A stretch of DNA of 64,000 bases from Phaeotremella fagi. Lineage: Eukaryota > Basidiomycota > Tremellomycetes > Tremellales > Phaeotremellaceae. Below, piece by piece: positions 42,887 to 54,663 of the stretch (its first letter is position 1; each line of letters begins with the position of its first letter). The notes under the pieces are model-generated. The model was not told the origin of the DNA and made no database searches. It worked only from the letters and a program-made list of their open reading frames with translations. The stretch lies in assembly GCA_001599715.1 (NCBI GenBank), contig BCHU01000002.1, positions 1,302,001 to 1,366,000 on the forward strand, in the 5' to 3' direction. Position numbers and translations under genes: made by a program.

Positions 42887-45800
42887 TTATCGCCAGGGTG
42901 CTGCACCACCTGCAATACTAGATCTACCTCTATTCAAACCACTTCCTGCCACTATGGGACCAATAGATGCTCGTGGAATACCTCTCGAGATACTAGTATC
43001 GCCAGCTGTTGTAATAGCAGACATGCGTCCAACACGAGGACGAGAGTAAGGTAGAGTGTGAGCGGTATTAGAATTTGAGAGTCTTCTATTTCTTGTTAGA
43101 TTCATTGATTCTCTTGGGGCCCTTTTAGCTCCCCCCGATAACGCAGACACGTTTCCTGTTGAAAAAGAGCTGTCACCAATAGCTGCTGCTACCAGGCTAG
43201 TTCTTGAGGAAGCTTGGAAAGCTAAACTGGGCCGTCCCGTTTTACTCGCTCGTGGAGTTGTACGTTGTGGTCCTATATTCGATACACGTCTGGCTGTGGT
43301 TGAAGTCGCCGACAGAGGTGGTCTACCTAAACCCATTGATGATTGTCGTGGACCTCGATTGGTTGTACCTTCCGTAAACGCCTTGACATTCAAGCCAGGT
43401 CCAGAAGGGAGGGAGAAAGCTCCTGAAGATACCCGATTCTTTGATGCTGCTGTTGGTCGAAGCAGAGTAGATGTGGTGGTGGCTGGTGGAGCGTTGGACA
43501 ACGAAGCACCTGTTCTTAATGGTGGCCCCATCAGAGTCTTTGAACCTGGTTCGGGTGATGAAGATTCTGCTGATTCCTCCACACAGCTAAGTGAAGACAG
43601 TACCGATTGTTTTCCTAAGATTGCACGATTCAATTTCCATGCCGGTAGAGGAGGGGTTAGCCCATTAGAAGCTGTAGTTGTGGTGGTATTGGTAGTAGTG
43701 GGACGACCATACGAGGTAGTTGCTGAAGCAACAGGATATGGAACAGTGGATGATATCGGTATGACTTCTTCCTCTTCTGATGAAACTTCTTCCCATTCAT
43801 GGTCACTACCTGATCCAGAAGCTTCGGTCGTTGACGGGCTGATGTTCAAGTCGGGGTTACTGGATCCAGTCGATTCTCGTTGCGAAGCCTCCTTGTACTC
43901 AGCTAAATCACCCTCACCTGCTTCATCCCTCCATTGAATCCCAAGTTTCTTGGTGACGGAGAAATTAGGTCGGAGAGGTCGCTGTTTTCGAGGAGAATAA
44001 ATCAAACCTGATTTGGAAGGTGAACCCGTCGAGCGAACAGAGGTAAGGATCCGACGAGCTGCAGAGTTTGGTAATTTCGGTTGAGTTGTTGAATCATCGA
44101 AAGCCATGTTGAAACGGTCATCGGAAAGAGATTTTGTCGATGAACGTGTATTTGGTGTGGAAAATCGAGGTGGTGAAGGAAGAGGAAGAGATGTCAAGGT
44201 CGATGTAGCTGGATGGAGCGCTGCATTGACTAACCCACTCATAGCTTGCATTCTCCTCAACAAAGTTGAAACAGCTTGTGCATCGACTTCCCCACCCTCC
44301 ACCAGATTTCTCATTGAACTGATTTCTGTTTGTATAGAGGTAGCGAAACGAGATAATAGGGAGGCTTGTTGAGTTCGAATTTCAGCTTCACTCTGTAGAG
44401 CTTGCCTGTAACCCCTAATTCTTGATTCAGCAACGACGTTGTTCATTATTTGCCTTTCTAGAGAAGCTGCGGCTGTCACATAGTCACCAACAGGACCTTC
44501 CAGTTTATCTTTAATTTTCCGCTCGTCGATGTCGTTGATCATTGTCTGGATCGTTTTTACGCGAGCAGACTCCTTTCTTGCAGCCGCTTCAACCATAGGG
44601 TTATCACGGAAAGATCGCTCCAGTGATTTGATGAGAGTCTGAAGGTATAGCTTTTCGTATTCTAGTTCGATAGGTGTTCCAGCGACATTCCCCGATTCGA
44701 TTTCTTCAAGTCTTTGATGGAAACAGTTGATTTTCAAAGTCGCCGCATCCCAAAGAGCTCTGATTTTAGCACCTTCCTCTACTTCGATTGACCCCATCCT
44801 CTTTTCATCCTTGACATCAATCAAAGTTCGCGAAACAATCTCCATAGCTTGTTCATTCTTTTTGCTGAGATGGCCGGTAGATTGCAGTGTAAAAGCGTCA
44901 ATCTTGGCTTGTAGCTCTTGTATACGGTCTTCTTTGTCGGCTATTGCTTTGAGATAACCAGCAGTACTGATACGATTGCCAGCAGTGTTTTTCGAAACCT
45001 TAGTCGTAACCTTCTTGGCTCGATCAGCCCAAACCAGAGTGTTATGAGTGTCTTCGATATCTTTTGAGCTTGGTGATACACAGACAATCATGACTGTTCG
45101 GCAATTGCCACCAAGGGAGAACTTGAGCATACGAGTGAGTTTCGAGTCACGGTACGGAACATGTAGTCTGGATGATGTCGTTGCACACAGTGCACTTATA
45201 CAGTTACTGAGAGCCAAGAGTGACTTGTTGATGTTTGCCCCTTCCTTCATGCGGTCACCCATATTTCGAGTAGCGGAAGCACGTTCGGATCCAGCAAGAT
45301 CGATGATTGAGAGGACAGCGGAAGTCGTGTTTGTTTGGACAGTTTCGTTCGCGTGATCCACCTCGTGACCTTTGGAATTTCTTCCTACGCTAATCTGAAG
45401 AACGGCATGTGAACGAGATGAAACTTTGTTGCTTTCTGTGAAAGAGGTTGATCGTTTTTCGTTGCCTTTTTCGACAAGTTGCATGACATCGAGTACAGTT
45501 TGAGGTCGGCTGAGAGTGACGTTGGCAATTCGAACCCTTTGTTTTTCATTTTCCAGCAGTTTTAAACCACCTGTGGGACCATTTGGAAAATCTGGATTGA
45601 GTAAATCCCTGATGAGTTCGTTGTATATTTCGACAAAAGACACTTCAATATAAGTTTCATACTGATCCTCCGTCTCCGCAATCATTTCGAACAAATCTCG
45701 CATCGTTCGAACGATGATACCGTTGTCGTCGGGTGTACCACTAATGGTATGTGTTTTACCACAGCCCGTCGCCTAACAGCTTGCGTCAGTACTGTGTTCG

Positions 45801-46368
45801 CCAATATACAAGAATTTGACTCACACCGTAGGCAAATATAGTAGCATTGTAACCCTGAAGCACACCTTCGAGCATTGGTTTTGCTGTAGCATCGTAAACT
45901 TGTTCTTGAGTAGCATCCATATCAAAAACATGATCAAACACATATCTGTCGTTAGCGAAAGATATCTCAGCACACCCACCTTCTATCTTTATATCGTTTG
46001 GCACCAGGTTGACCCCTTTTTTGTTCTGATTTCGGTTCTGGTTTATCGAATTCGAGCTGACGGTTGTCGATAACCTCTAAAACTGTGATCAGTAAAGTTT
46101 ATGGTCCACACCTTCTTTCGCTCACCGACTACCTCTCTTAATGATCCTGAAGATGAAGAGGTTGGCTTTCGAGGTGAATAAGCGAAGTTGCCATCGCCAA
46201 GAAAGACTGGCTCAAGTGATTTTTGTGGGAGGAACGGAAGCTCTTTTTCCTTATTCCATGGTCGAACTCGTACTGCAGAGTTGGAGGTTAGGACGTAAAC
46301 AAACACATTTGTTGGTGTGGCTGAGTTTACTTACCTGCTACTCGAATTGAATTAGCGTCCAAATTCAT
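42887..46368 (-). CDS. KIP3: Kinesin-8 (Kip3-like) motor
   Basis: Plus-end-directed motor that shortens microtubules in the nucleus and cytoplasm. Start MNLDANSIRVA at 46368. Motor motifs are complete after splicing: VRVRPWN, ATIFAYG, GATGCGKTHTISG, NKVSSRSHAVLQI (switch I), SIIDLAGSERASA (switch II), NKSLLALSNCISAL and VPYRDSKLTRMLK. A neck and coiled coil follow (YLKAIADKEDRIQELQAKI), then a Ser/Thr-rich basic tail (GLIYSPRKQRPLRPNFSVTK, RASKTGRPSLAFQASSR) ending SSIAGGAAPWR at 42887. The late ADRAKKV neck with no N-terminal coil fits kinesin-8. It is divergent from the flavin monooxygenase gene. Confidence 0.88.
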
Positions 46369-46760
46369 TGTAGGAGCATGTGAGGGGCTGATAGTGGGTC
46401 GCGGGTGTGGGAGGGGTGATAATGAGAGTATAGGTTAGGTGTAGAGGTGGTTGAATATATGTGAATGTATGTGAATATATGTAAATCAGTTGCAGTTGAT
46501 TGATTCTGTGTTGAGTGATGGATAGTCAAGAGTCAAGACTTTGTTTGGTCAAAAGTCACTCGCGTCAATAGCGGTCACAGAGTCATTTATTTATTTATCA
46601 TTATTCTTTCTATTTTATCCCTATTTCCTCTCACGTGGTAGGAGGCTCTTGCTTGTCAGGCACCGACTGCAGGCACGCGGCATGCCGCAGATTACGGAGG
46701 GGAGATTGATGTATTTCGCTCGAAGTCAATTGTTTTCATCATTCATCAACCATTAAGTTA
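46369..46760. other. KIP3 / monooxygenase divergent promoter
   Basis: About 390 bp. It contains CACGTG at 46632-46637 and the 12-bp palindrome GCGGCATGCCGC at 46677-46688, listed separately. GTGAATATATGT-type short repeats occur near 46450-46490. Confidence 0.5.
46677..46688. promoter_or_regulatory. CGG-N4-CCG palindrome upstream of the monooxygenase
   Basis: GCGGCATGCCGC, a perfect 12-bp palindrome 72 bp upstream of the monooxygenase start. It contains inverted CGG triplets as bound by Zn2Cys6 activators. It stands out in an AT-rich promoter. Function is inferred. Confidence 0.45.
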
Positions 46761-49033
46761 ATGACTTCCCAATTAAGAATGTCAGATCCTACTTCAAGTT
46801 CAACAATTACTGTGGGTATTATAGGAGCTGGGTAAGTTTATCGTTCGCTGTAACTTCACCTTTACTCCATAGGCTTACAGATTTCGCTCTTAGTATCGGC
46901 GGTCTAACTCTAGCTTTAGCACTGAAGAAGCAAGGCTTCAATGATTTTGTCGTAAGTATTGACTGATCAAGTAATGGAATGCTCACTTTCCATTTCTTAA
47001 TTTACTTGTCAGATATACGAGAGAGACGAGGAAGTAGGAGGTGAGCTGGTGAAGCTACTGATGTGACGAGGAAAAGCGGCTTAAGCGTCCTTTGCAGGGA
47101 CGTGGAATCAAAATAGATATCCGTGAGTCTTTATGGGTGATATCAGAAGAAAGATGAACTCATCATTCATCAGTGGTTGTCGTTGCGAGTGGGTTGTGAT
47201 TCTGATTCCTTCCAAAACCTCCGACTCACCACTCCTCGAAGTGTTAAAGCCGTATGGTATTCCCATTCTCGCTTTCTGAAACCCGACTGGTCGGAACAAT
47301 TTCCCCCTCGAGCGGAAATCTTAGCTTGTAAGTCTACCGTAAATTCCAGGGACTAACAACAAGACTGGCAACAGATTGCCAAAGAGCAGGATTTGCTCAA
47401 GCATGTCAAATTCAGGCAAACATATGTTGGTGCCGAATGGCAAACTTCAACCAATCAGTATGATATACGTTTAAAGCAATTGGATGGGGAGCAAATTGTG
47501 GTGAAACATTCCATTTTGGTTTCTTCAATTGGGGGATTCTCTACACCATCTTTTCCGGATACAAAAGCCCTTGATTCTTTCACTGGAGATATGTTTCATT
47601 CTGCACGTTGGCCTACCGATCTAACTACCGAAAATTTGCACGGAAAGACCATTGGTGTGGTCGGCAATGGTTGCAGTGGGTGAGTAACACTAACAGCAAA
47701 CCATTCAGTTTCATGTTAAAGCCCTTCATCAGTACACAAATAGTAGCAGCTCTCGCAGAGGATCCAAATATCAACGTCGTTGCAATAGCAAGGTCTCCAC
47801 AATGGATTTTACCGTCAGCAAAATCCGGTCCAAACTCGACATTGGCTTATTCGAAGAGACAACAGTCATTGTTCGCTTTTTTCCCATTTATATTGACCAT
47901 TATGAGGTTTTTCACCTACTTACGTATGGATATCGCCTGGGTAGCTTTCCCTTTAGCTGGTCAATGGATACGCGGGCGGTTGGAAGCGGTAAGTGGCACC
48001 ATTCAAGCTATTCTCGGACCTTCTCTTACGCCCGTCGAAGGTGGTCAGTAAAAATATGAGAAGATTGGCTCCTCCACATTTGAAAGACAAGATTGTTCCA
48101 ACCTTTCGTGAGTCGTGTTGCTATGAGAAAATTTGAAGGATGTTGATGATGGTAGCTTTGGGCGGAAAGAGAATCATACGAGATGGGTAAGTGTTGAGCT
48201 CTTGATTGTGATTGCTAAACCTGTGTGTTCAGAGGATATCTCAGGTCTTTATCCAAACCTAATGTCACGGCTGTATGGGATACCATACAGTCAACGCAAG
48301 GAAAGGAGGTAACAATGTCGTCTGGTAGCTCATACAAACTGGATTATCTGGTTCTAGCGACTGGTTTTGATTTGGTAAGTTATGGGTGTTTTCTTTTCAG
48401 ATGCGCTTTTGCATTGGCTAAATCTCCAACTGCAGATCAGCTCCCACTTAGTTGTGAAAGGTCGTGCAGGAAACACGACAAATAAGGTAGCTAAGGATGG
48501 GGCTAACACATACCATAGCGTACGTTTGCTTCTTAGCCTGTTGAGTAATGTCTCTCACACAATGTAGTTGGCGATCCCAGGCTTTCCCAACCTATTCTAT
48601 ATCCTCGGCTTCAATTCAGCTGCAGTACACGCAAGTGTGCTATATCCAATAGAAGTTCAAGCCAATTACATCACGCAATGTGTCCTAACCATGAAAAAAT
48701 GTGGGATTTCAGCATTAGAGGTAAAGAAGGAATCCACGGATGAGTACATGGCGTAAATTTTGCCCGTTTTACTTCAGTCGATGACCAACTGACGACTTTC
48801 AGGTGGCTCGACAAGAGACTTGATGAATCTGTCTGGTCCAAAACCAAGAGTTGGTACAGAGGAGACGGTGGATATGGGCGATGTTTTGTATGTTGGCGTT
48901 TGTTTGCGGTTTTTGAGTCGATAATCATTTACTGACCTAAGTGGAGGCAAATTGGCCTGGAACCGTGACTTCGTACTGGTATCAAAATAGAAAACCTGTT
49001 TGGAAAGACTGGATCGGGGCGGAAAAGTTATGA
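46761..49033 (+). CDS. Baeyer-Villiger-type flavin monooxygenase
   Basis: FAD- and NADPH-dependent enzyme that oxidises ketones or related substrates. Start MTSQLRMSDPTSSSTITVG at 46761. The FAD motif GIIGAGIGGLTLALAL spans intron 1. Then IYERDEEVGG, GTWNQNRYPGCRCDV and LKPDWSEQFPPRAEILA are assembled from small exons. The BVMO fingerprint reads FTGDMFHSARWP and the second dinucleotide site GVVGNGCSG. Later blocks are DYLVLATGFDL and GFPNLFYILGFNSA. The C-terminus WYQNRKPVWKDWIGAEKL ends at 49033. Serine replaces the usual threonine in the FxGxxxHT fingerprint. Introns are very frequent (about ten). The substrate is unknown. The gene could be strain-specific, as it borders the retroelement region. 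Confidence 0.87.
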
Positions 49034-50700
49034 GCGACTGTTCCTGCCTCGTAAAGGGATACTATTTGGGTGATAGACATTTAGACTTGGGCTGTATGTA
49101 ATCAGACTTTATCGACCTGATATATTCAAGGGCTCAGGAGAATATCCTTTTGCTTATAACACCTAGAGCTAAGTAATCAGCCGTTCGTGCATCTTACTCA
49201 TGAAAAATTTTCAAGTGTTGGAATTGAAGCTTTCCTCGGGTCTGCGAAGCCTACCGTATAGACGCAAGTCATCTATTCAGTGGGGACTGTCCAGTTATCG
49301 GAAATTGACTGGACCGAGATCGAAATTGAATGCTTGATTTGAGTGGGCACTTTCCATTAATTTAAGATGTGAGGAATGACTCAATGCTGGCGAGATTTCA
49401 AACAATCTGAGTTATCGTAATTCAGACTGTTCAATGAATAAAACTGATCTTATCCACCTTTTCTTAGTCACCTTTGTTGAGAAATTTTATGTGCTCAAAT
49501 CATCATATCCTCCTGCTTATGGCATGTCTTTTCAAATTCACCTTCACAAACCTTTCTTGAAAAACTGCTTTTCCCGATGGATGTGAGGGTCCCATAAAAT
49601 AAAAGACTGGAGAAGCAAAACTTTGATAACGTCTGACGACTTACTTCCAGCACAAGTACACTACAAGCGAGGAAAGTAAAATTTTGTGGCGATGCCTTCT
49701 TCAAACAACTTCCTTTCGTTGGCGGTCGTTAAAGGTAAAATACATCAATACCTGAAAGCTTGAGCGAGTCACACGAATCGCTCGAGGAAGTTTGCGACCA
49801 GAAAGAGTCTAGGTTTGACGAAAGTGCACTGTACGAAACGATCAGGGATCGTCTTGAAATGAGGAAAAGATACGCATTGCATACTATTTCAGTTTCTTGC
49901 GCAGACAGGACTGCTTTGCTGCCAGCTGATATTATAGTTCTTTGTACGCAGGAGACACATCGTAATGCCAAGTGGCAAGGTCTACCACTCTATACCGAGC
50001 AAGAAAACAAGCTGACCCGATGTAGGACCGAAGACATTTATGTTAAATAAATCACGAACTAGCTTCTCCTTGCCTTGCAAAGACAGCTAGGTCTCTCCTT
50101 CAGTCCACCTAGACAGCACTTTTTCACGTGCATGGTATTAGTTGCCACAGCACAAAGTTAACATGAGCTTCAGGTTTCTTTGATCTCTCGATTCAATATT
50201 TGATTTCGGTATTTGAACATACAGTATCCTTTTCCTCGTCTTCGTTCCACCAAATTTGGCTTCCTTGAGAGAGTTGCTATGTCCAGTGTCGTCCAATGCA
50301 GATATGACGGGCATGACTAACTCAGTAAAGGAGGTAGAGGAACAGTATTTTGCGTCCAGGGCACATGAGCAGCTCAAAGAATAGATTGACATAGGTTGGA
50401 CAGAGGCAGAATTTAGCATGCTGAGCCGCGGAGGAATATTAAGATTTATAAACTCACTGGTCTTTGTGCCAAAAACATACATAGTCTAGCAAAGGAGCAG
50501 GGAGTGAGAAGCGAGGATGTTCAAAAATGTAGTATGGAGATCATCATGAATAGACTGGGAGGTTCTCGAATGGATGGCCGTCTTGCTTGGTTTTATGCTA
50601 CAGTTTATAGCATGATATCATAGGAATAACACTTTCCTCAACCCTATGTTGCAAATTCAATATCATCATATTCTGCTTAAATAAAGTTATGATATCAAAT
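49034..50700. other. gene-poor flank left of the retroelement region
   Basis: About 1.7 kb. Short ORFs (49760-50050 plus, 50138-50482 minus) have no recognisable family and lack clear starts. Probably decayed or non-coding sequence. Confidence 0.4.
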
Positions 50701-50845
50701 ATGAGTGATGACAATACGTGTCAGGACTCGTCCCTAGAGATAAGCAGAGACGTGTACGACTGATAAGTTTTACTAAGCTTGAGACACTACTGAGAAAGGG
50801 TACTCATAGACTGGTGAAGTTGGTCGACTGATATGAGATTCTATC

Positions 50846-51551
50846 TGTCTGGTTATGACCAAGTCATAAGAAAAGGGAAACTGATAATGACTACAACTAG
50901 GATGGTGATCACTGGCTTGAACAATGTTGAATGGCAAATGAGAATTTGGTGGTGGTAAGAAAGTTAGGACTCTCAAGCATTTAACAATCAGAAGTTTTAC
51001 TGTGATTTGGAAGTAGATGAGAAACGAAGGGTTCCGACATTCTTGCGAGATACAAACAAACAGGAAAGAAGCCTCAATTCATTTAGTAATCCAAGAATAA
51101 TATTATCAATGCAATGAAAATGTAAGACAGAATCAAAATTGGCTATCGCCACATTGGCGTAACATGATTATTTTTCTTCTTGAAATAATACTTCCACTTC
51201 CACAGTCTGAAGAAACCTCTGCTCAAATAGATAGTGGTAGGCTTGCTATCCATTTGAAACTTTCAAGCGGAACCCTTGTTCAGACAGATAAATAGGACAA
51301 CACCTAATCAATATCCCTTGTTACTTGAAAGTCTTTTACTTTGACTCATAATATTTATATCTTGTCTACAGATAATAAGATTATTCACTCAGTATATACA
51401 TTTATAGCCGCATCTGTTCTACACTCTTATTATATTATATTGTTCGATTGTTTTATTAGCATCCATCCACCTCAAGTCTTAGTCGTCTTAGTCCAGGAAG
51501 TCAGTGAGTAATCCCGTCTTAGTCACAGCCCCCATAGTTCCCAGCGTTACA
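50846..51551 (+). repeat. LTR family B, copy 1 (interrupted)
   Basis: Begins TGTCTGGTTATGACCAAGTC and ends CCAGCGTTACA. From about 51110 on it matches copy 2 throughout (TGGCGTAACATGATTATTT; CTTCCACTTCC; GTTCAGACAGATAAATAGGAC; TCTTTTACTTTGACTCATA; CCACCTCAAGTCTTAGTC). The stretch from about 50870 to 51090 is absent from copy 2. Confidence 0.6.
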
Positions 51552-51582
51552 TCCTGTCACTTTCACCAAGTTTCAATCCAAT

Positions 51583-52171
51583 TGTCATGAACTGCTTTGG
51601 TGGCATGTATTCATATATTGTAGACATTTATACTAAGTTCATTATTGTTTGTCTTCTACAACTATCAACTTTTTACTGCCTATCTTATCTTACTTTAACT
51701 CAATACATCTTTTAGTAATTCAGTGACTCTCCAAGTCCTACCCGATATCATCCCTGTTCATCTCATGTCAGTCCAGTCTACCCTACGTGCGTGACAGAGA
51801 AACGGTATTTGTTGCAAACTCCCATTTTTAAAGAGTAGGTCCAACCAAAATGAAGTCATTGATCAATTGATCAACGAGATTCTTAATTACATTATTAAGA
51901 ACAGGCAAACCAATCTCATCTTCCAATATTACCCGCACTAATCCAACTTTTTATTGTTTCTGATTATAATTCTTAGTCTTATACATCTGCTATCTATCTA
52001 TCGTATTTATACATATCATCATCACCTTTGTCATCGACCTCGACCTACCGGATCTTATATCAGTCAGAAAACTTCACAACTTACAAGGTACCCTTAGTCA
52101 GTTGTACCTCAAGCTTAGTATGTTTATCAGTTTTAAACGTCTCTGCTTACCACTAGGAAAGAGTCCTGACA
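51583..52171 (+). repeat. LTR family A, solo copy
   Basis: 589 bp bounded by TGTCATGAACTGCTTTGGTG and GGAAAGAGTCCTGACA, with 5-bp inverted ends TGTCA/TGACA. The same start (TGTCATGAACCGCTTCAGTG) recurs at 52284. The same end appears in reverse orientation at 50719. Confidence 0.65.
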
Positions 52172-52283
52172 TTGAATTATGGAAAGAAAAGAGGTTCTGA
52201 TCCAGAAATCACTTGTGTTATCGATCATGGCGCTTCACATTTCATGGCTAACCAATATGTAAATGTTAGATGAATAACCTAGA
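52172..52283 (+). pseudogene. retroelement protease-motif remnant between LTR ends
   Basis: 112 bp between one family A LTR end and the next LTR start. A frame across it reads EITCVIDHGASHFMANQY and stops at 52271-52273. VIDHGASHFM resembles the VLDSGASxHM active-site motif of Ty1/copia-type aspartic proteases. Histidine replaces the serine after the catalytic aspartate, and no other pol domains are present. The family assignment rests on this one motif. Confidence 0.4.
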
Positions 52284-52325
52284 TGTCATGAACCGCTTCA
52301 GTGGCAAATAATTTCAGTGTGCAAT

Positions 52326-52402
52326 AAGACATTGTCCAAAGGGATGTTATCCAATCAGACATTGTCCAATCAGACATTGTCCAACCAGACAATGTCCAAT
52401 AG
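52326..52402 (+). repeat. tandem CAATCAGACATTGTC repeat in LTR U3
   Basis: Four to five degenerate copies of a CCAATCAGACATTGTC unit (about 17 nt) upstream of TATATAAA at 52416-52423, arranged like repeated upstream elements of an LTR promoter. Confidence 0.65.
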
Positions 52403-52415
52403 ACGTTAGCTAAGG

Positions 52416-52423
52416 TATATAAA
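52416..52423 (+). promoter_or_regulatory. LTR TATA box
   Basis: TATATAAA in GCTAAGGTATATAAAGCGG, about 45 bp upstream of the repeated R-like block. The reverse complement of this segment recurs at 52752-52776. Confidence 0.5.
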
Positions 52424-52948
52424 GCGGAATTTCTAGGTCTTTTTCTCTTTTTCTTTCTTCTTCTTTAACTTTGGATCTCACAAACAGAAGGTCTGAACCC
52501 TTCACTTCTTCCTCCCCACTACTGGAAGTACACGGGAGGCTGAGGTTGATGATGAAGGTGATGCTGTATAAGTAAGAAGGGGTAGTAGACGTATAACACT
52601 AAGAAAATACTATGTAAGGTATTACTAACTAGAAGGGTGGATGGGTGGGTTTGTTAAAGTAAGTGGGAGAAGTGGAAGTGTGAACTGAGGATGTGAACTG
52701 ATTAATTGATCCTTAAAAAAAAGAAGAAAGAAGACATAAAGATATTTAAAATCCGCTTTTTATACCTTAGCATACGAGCCATTGCCTATTATGCTTTTGC
52801 CTAACGATCTGACCTATTGTACTTCTACCTATTGTGCTAGCTCATTAGGCTCTTGCTTAATGATCTGTCCCATTATCCTTCTGTCTATTGATCTAGCTCG
52901 TTCTGTTGGGGTCACTTTCTATATTTCTTAAATAATCCTTCTTCTATT

Positions 52949-53527
52949 TGTCCGGTTATGACCAAGTCATAACATATTATGCCAAATATTGTAATGATAA
53001 CACGGAATCAGAACACTGTCGCCAGATTGGCGTAACCTGCTTATTTCTCTCCTCGAATTAATACTTCCACATTTTGATGAAACTTCCGCTCAGATAGTGA
53101 CAATCCCGCTATTCATGAAAAAGTTTCATACAAATCACTCGTTCAGACATATGTATAGGACACTCATTTTACCACTTCTATTTCTGTTTCCTTAACTTTG
53201 GATCTCACAACAGAAGGTCTGAACCTTTCGCTTTTCACCCCTAATCCCTTATCCCTTTTTAGTTCATGTCTTTTACTCTTTGACTTATACTATACAAACA
53301 TATATCTCGTCTACATCGTAGCCATTTATATTTAGTTAATATCATTTGCCACTCAGTATAATCTTCCGTAGTCACATCTATTATTATACTGTTATACTAT
53401 TCTATCTTACTTTATTTAATTACTGAAATTATCATCTATCAACCTCAAGTCTTTGTCCAACCCAGCAAGTTAGTGACCAATCCCTTATTAGTCCTAGTCC
53501 TCCCTCCCCCTACGTCCAAGCGTGACA
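52949..53527 (+). repeat. LTR family B, copy 2
   Basis: 579 bp from TGTCCGGTTATGACC to AAGCGTGACA, TG...CA bounded, diverged from copy 1 at 50846-51551. The left end holds the hairpin-like GTTATGACCAAGTCATAAC (52955-52973). Confidence 0.65.
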
Positions 53528-53879
53528 CCGTCATGCCATAGCATCACACATCAGTTCAAGCTGCTTTGAAAAAAAAAATCTATTTAGAGGATAGATTTCC
53601 TTTTTAGAATAGAAACAACCTTCTGGAAGAAGTGTATTCTGAGAAGATTTTCCAGAGACATGTTCTAGAAGAGAAATCTATTTGAGAAGACATTATTTAG
53701 CACTCTTCTAGAAGGATGGTACAAATGTATTATAAGGAAGGGGTATTTGACCAGCTCTTGTTTTTCCCCAGAGATTTTTAATATCAGTTCCCTCCACATC
53801 CATGCAGTCTTCTTTAATGTCACACCCAAATTGTCCTTCTTTTTAGTTATACTTATTATTATACATTATGATATATATT

Positions 53880-54350
53880 TATTGCTGTCCGATCAGTTCA
53901 CAAGTCCACGGATCACCTTTTATCAGTTGTGACTCAAGCTTAAGTAGACCTCCATGGTCGTACAAGTCCCCCATGGACGAGGAAATCTCATCATAGAGCT
54001 CAGGAGTGGCAGATCACACCGGTGATTCAAAGCAGCTGTATTTGGAACCACCTGCAATTGAAAGCTGCTGTGGTTCAAAACTCCTGTGATCCTACATATA
54101 AACGGCGCATTTACCTCTTTTTTACTTCTTTTTATCATACCCCTCTTTTGCTTTGATATCCAATTACATAATTATTGTAGAGATACATATCAGATATCTT
54201 GTCACTTGTGTATATGTTGTTTATCATCTTGCCTACCAGATTCCTCTAGACATCTGTGCCCACAGATAACCAACTCCACAAGTCCGCAGATCGATTACAC
54301 CTACTCAGTCGCAACCTAGCTGTCAGTCGTACACTAAGGAAAAGTCCTGA
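53880..54350 (+). repeat. further LTR-like fragment
   Basis: It repeats TCAGTTGTGACTCAAGCTTAA (compare TCAGTTGTACCTCAAGCTTA near 52100). It has a CTACATATAAACGGCGC TATA-like segment near 54093 and ends AAGGAAAAGTCCTGAGA, similar to the family A LTR end. Boundaries are approximate. Confidence 0.45.
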
Positions 54351-54663
54351 GAGATGAATGACACATGATTTTTATTTGTAAACTAAATTCGTTTTAAAGA
54401 TTATTTACTTATGGTTCACGCTGAGTGTTATATTCGTGCTGCAGTTTATACAGCTGATCTTCGTTGGTACCACTCCGTCTTTACATTGAAGTAGCGATCC
54501 ATGTTACCGAACAACAAACTATACAATCATGTCTGCATATGCTTCACTGGCTACAAAATCTGCCTCTCGCTCCTTCAGAACTCTATGACAAACCGCAATC
54601 CTCGCATTTTTCGTTTCTTTCTAACCACTCAACAATGAAAACATCCACTCCGCCTAACACCAT

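Larger units (their letters stand above)
50719..54360. mobile_element. degenerate, nested LTR-retroelement remnants
   Basis: AT-rich, non-coding sequence built from related pieces. One LTR-like unit spans 51583-52171. A second unit of the same family starts at 52284. A different unit starts TGTCYGGTTATGACC at 50846 and 52949, its copies ending GCGTTACA (51551) and GCGTGACA (53527). A reversed LTR end lies at 50719. A shared R-like block ACTTTGGATCTCACAA...CAGAAGGTCTGAACC occurs at about 52470 and 53192. A similar LTR end (AAGGAAAAGTCCTGAGA) occurs near 54336. No element is intact, and no target-site duplications were found at the unit ends examined. Confidence 0.75.

Noticed and set aside
43296..44372. 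Long plus-strand ORFs over the kinesin tail
   Set aside because: Antisense shadows of the KIP3 C-terminal coding sequence, with no family features.
50138..50482. 114-codon minus-strand ORF
   Set aside because: No recognisable domain, in gene-poor sequence beside retroelement remnants; likely chance.
52326..52402. Tandem repeats considered as a CRISPR array
   Set aside because: Direct 17-nt tandem units without unique spacers in a eukaryotic LTR.
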